Below, one piece after another: positions 6,459 to 8,263 of a stretch of DNA of 8,263 nt (positions within the stretch are counted from its first letter, which is position 1; every line of letters begins with the position of its first letter). Both the position numbers and the translations under genes were made by a program. The notes beneath the pieces were generated by a model. It made no database searches. It saw nothing but the letters and a program-made list of their open reading frames with translations, and had not been told where the DNA came from. Origin of the DNA: Burkholderiaceae bacterium (GTDB lineage Bacteria > Pseudomonadota > Gammaproteobacteria > Burkholderiales > Burkholderiaceae); NCBI GenBank assembly GCA_947461335.1, contig CANHLB010000065.1, forward strand, positions 1-8,263, read 5' to 3'.

Positions 6459-7907
6459 TTAACTTGGTAATTCATCTAAACCAAACTTCTTAGAAACATT
6501 CATCACTGGTGCTTTGTTCATGATGACTAAAGGACCAATTGCAATTAATGTAGCAAACAACAAATAAAATTCAATGTGATACACAAAGCTATAGCCTGTG
6601 GCAGTAGATATAAGTCCTTCACCTAAAAAACCATTAGTCGCTAGGCTGGAAATAAGATCACGTATTACGCCGCCCGCTGCGATCGCAATACCAGAGGCAG
6701 TAGCATGCACGGCACCCCAGGCACCTAATACCAAACCATTCATACCGCCTGATTCAAAGCTCATTGCGGCAGTTAAGGTACTCACAGAAAATAACCCCCC
6801 TCCAAAGCCAATCAAAAATGCACCGCAACGAAATAGCATTGGAGAAAGTAATGGTTCAGAGAAGATGACGCAACTAAATGCCAAAATACCAAACAATGCT
6901 CCAATCGAAGCGAGGCGGTATGGATCAATTGAGCGATTCAAATAACGCGCAGCTACACCGAAAGCAAACAGCGCACCTACAGATGTAAGGCTGGTTAACA
7001 CTGTTGTAGCACTTACTGATAGCCCTAATACTTCCGCCCCATAAGGCTCCAAAATAATATCCTGCATGCTAAATGCTGCCGTACCTAAACCTAAGGCAAC
7101 CAGGAAACGCATGACTTTGCCCTGCTTTGAAAAGCTAGCCCAAGTTTCTTTAAAGCTTGGAGTTTGGATAGAGTGTGCCGTTAAATGAGGTTGACGCGGT
7201 TCTTGCTTCCAGGCGGCAATTAAATTGAGTACTAAGGTAGTTGCTGCGACGCCCTGCACCACCCGAATCAAAAGAATCGGAGTGATATCAATGAGTAAAT
7301 ATCCAAAGATGGCACTACTTACTGCCATACCCACCAGGAGCATCATGTACATGAGCGCGACCACCCTTGGTCTTGCCTCTGGCTGCGCGAGATCAGATGC
7401 TAAAGCGAGACCAGCAGTTTGAGTGGTCTGCATACCAGCACCAACCAATAAAAAGGCAAGCCCAGTTGCACCTTGAGCAAACCAAGCAGGCCAGGTGGTA
7501 TCGCCAGATAACAAAATTAATGCAAAGGGCATGATCGCAAAGCCGCCGAATTGCAACCAAGAGCCGATCCAGATAAAGGGGACTCTACGCCATCCAAGGA
7601 AAGACTTATGACTATCGCTCTTAAATCCAACCAGCGCTCTAAAAGGAGCAAACAACAGCGGCAAGGCAACCATAATCGCGACTAAAGCGGCACTGACTTG
7701 CAATTCAATAATCATGACCCGATTGAGAGTGCCAATCAACATCACCATTGCCATACCTACTGAGACCTGAAATAGTGACAACCTTAAGAGACGACTTAGT
7801 GGCAACTCCTTGGTGGCAATATCGGCAAAAGGTAAGAACCTTGGACTCACTCTCTTCCAATTTTCAAATAACTCTTTACCACGCCAGGTCAGAGTAAACA
7901 TTTTCAT
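6459..7907 (-). CDS. lhaA: Light-harvesting 1 assembly protein LhaA (PucC-family MFS)
   Basis: A 482-residue membrane protein of the BCH/PucC branch of the major facilitator superfamily. LhaA promotes LH1 antenna assembly, probably by delivering bacteriochlorophyll. It shows the family N-terminus FLPFADIATKELPLSRLLRL (24-43) and LNRVMIIEL (61-69). Further on are MQDIILEPYGAEVLGL (281-296), the glycine-rich FLIGFGGGLF (364-373) and GLVLGAWGAVHATASG (391-406). About twelve hydrophobic segments are visible. The ATG at 7907 overlaps the bchM stop as ATGA. A second in-frame ATG lies two codons later at 7901, and neither has a clear ribosome binding site, so coupling to bchM is likely. The position between bchM and puhA is the classic place of lhaA, which separates it from PucC proper (linked to LH2 genes). 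Confidence 0.95.
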   Translation of the reverse strand: MKMFTLTWRGKELFENWKRVSPRFLPFADIATKELPLSRLLRLSLFQVSVGMAMVMLIGTLNRVMIIELQVSAALVAIMVALPLLFAPFRALVGFKSDSHKSFLGWRRVPFIWIGSWLQFGGFAIMPFALILLSGDTTWPAWFAQGATGLAFLLVGAGMQTTQTAGLALASDLAQPEARPRVVALMYMMLLVGMAVSSAIFGYLLIDITPILLIRVVQGVAATTLVLNLIAAWKQEPRQPHLTAHSIQTPSFKETWASFSKQGKVMRFLVALGLGTAAFSMQDIILEPYGAEVLGLSVSATTVLTSLTSVGALFAFGVAARYLNRSIDPYRLASIGALFGILAFSCVIFSEPLLSPMLFRCGAFLIGFGGGLFSVSTLTAAMSFESGGMNGLVLGAWGAVHATASGIAIAAGGVIRDLISSLATNGFLGEGLISTATGYSFVYHIEFYLLFATLIAIGPLVIMNKAPVMNVSKKFGLDELPS

Positions 7908-8263
7908 TTTGATAGCGCTTTATTTTGATCGGCCTGCTTTTTGCTTAAACGCATCGCCTGTGAAAAATAAAAAGCGCGCTGTACTTTTTGAGTACTGACT
8001 GGCGCCCAATCTGCTAGACCACCATGCTGACTAAAGGTCCTAGTTAAGGAGTCAATTGAAATCGGCTGAATAAACGGCGAGCGATCACTTCTTGGAAATA
8101 CGCTGCCTATAGTCAACAATGTACTGAGAGCGGCATTGTTTGGTGCAAAGGTAAAAGCAATATTGGCTTGGGTGCGAGCAGCAAGCTTAGCCATAGCATC
8201 AGCAATATCTAAATGATGGTAGTGAATCATCGAATCCATGCAAACCACATGATCAAACTCACC
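7904..8263 (-). CDS. bchM: Mg-protoporphyrin IX O-methyltransferase, C-terminal part (runs off right edge)
   Basis: The last 119 codons of bchM; the window edge happens to fall on a codon boundary. BchM uses S-adenosylmethionine to methylate the 13-propionate of Mg-protoporphyrin IX, giving the monomethyl ester that AcsF then cyclises. The visible part starts at GEFDHVVCMDSMIHY, the strand and loop typical of the second half of the methyltransferase fold. FTFAP follows at about visible residues 37-41, then the family signature VFPRSDRSPFIQP, and the C-terminal KVQRAFYFSQAMRL seen in BchM/ChlM proteins. The SAM-binding glycine motif would lie beyond the edge. The stop codon overlaps the lhaA start. 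ChlM is the only close alternative and the context excludes it. Confidence 0.94.
   Translation of the reverse strand, partial: GEFDHVVCMDSMIHYHHLDIADAMAKLAARTQANIAFTFAPNNAALSTLLTIGSVFPRSDRSPFIQPISIDSLTRTFSQHGGLADWAPVSTQKVQRAFYFSQAMRLSKKQADQNKALSK

Overview
This window is a stretch of a photosynthesis gene cluster from a phototrophic (probably aerobic anoxygenic) proteobacterium. Ten genes, eight complete and two cut by the window edges, all lie on the minus strand. Read in transcription order (high to low coordinates) they are bchM (3' part), lhaA, puhA, puhB, puhC, acsF, puhE, bchG, a second PucC-family transporter (Orf428 type) and bchP (5' part). Every product is recognisable from its own sequence. 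The gene order bchM-lhaA-puhABC-acsF-puhE and the O2-dependent cyclase AcsF point to a betaproteobacterium. Spot counts of single lines give roughly 43-48% GC, low for phototrophic Burkholderiales, and I infer a Polynucleobacter-like freshwater bacterium. That assignment is inference, not something the sequence proves.

Layout. Right end (7904-8263): the C-terminal third to half of bchM (Mg-protoporphyrin IX methyltransferase). It overlaps lhaA (6459-7907, LH1 assembly factor) by an ATGA junction. The largest non-coding gap follows (6403-6458, 56 bases). It holds a 7-bp inverted repeat, a weak promoter-like sequence and the strong ribosome binding site of puhA. Centre (4487-6402): puhA (reaction-centre H subunit) and puhB and puhC (assembly factors). 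Then acsF (3373-4467), which makes the isocyclic ring, and puhE (2617-3369), another assembly protein. Left third: bchG (bacteriochlorophyll synthase) starts inside puhE without an ATG, the Orf428-type transporter starts on the bchG stop codon, and bchP (geranylgeranyl reductase) runs off the left edge.

How the genes work together. BchM methylates Mg-protoporphyrin and AcsF cyclises the methyl ester to protochlorophyllide. BchG adds the isoprenoid tail to bacteriochlorophyllide and BchP reduces that tail to phytyl. LhaA, PuhB, PuhC and PuhE help put the pigment into LH1 and reaction-centre complexes, of which PuhA is the cytoplasmic cap. Gaps are 0-56 bases, several starts overlap the preceding gene, and no intrinsic terminator is evident, so read-through transcription is very likely. 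No stretch above 300 bases lacks a gene, and I see no RNA gene, mobile element or CRISPR array.

I found no undescribed system. The points worth checking are fine-scale ones: the tight joining of the puh block to the bchG-orf428-bchP block, the missing ATG of bchG, the element before puhA, and a changed proton-entry surface in PuhA.
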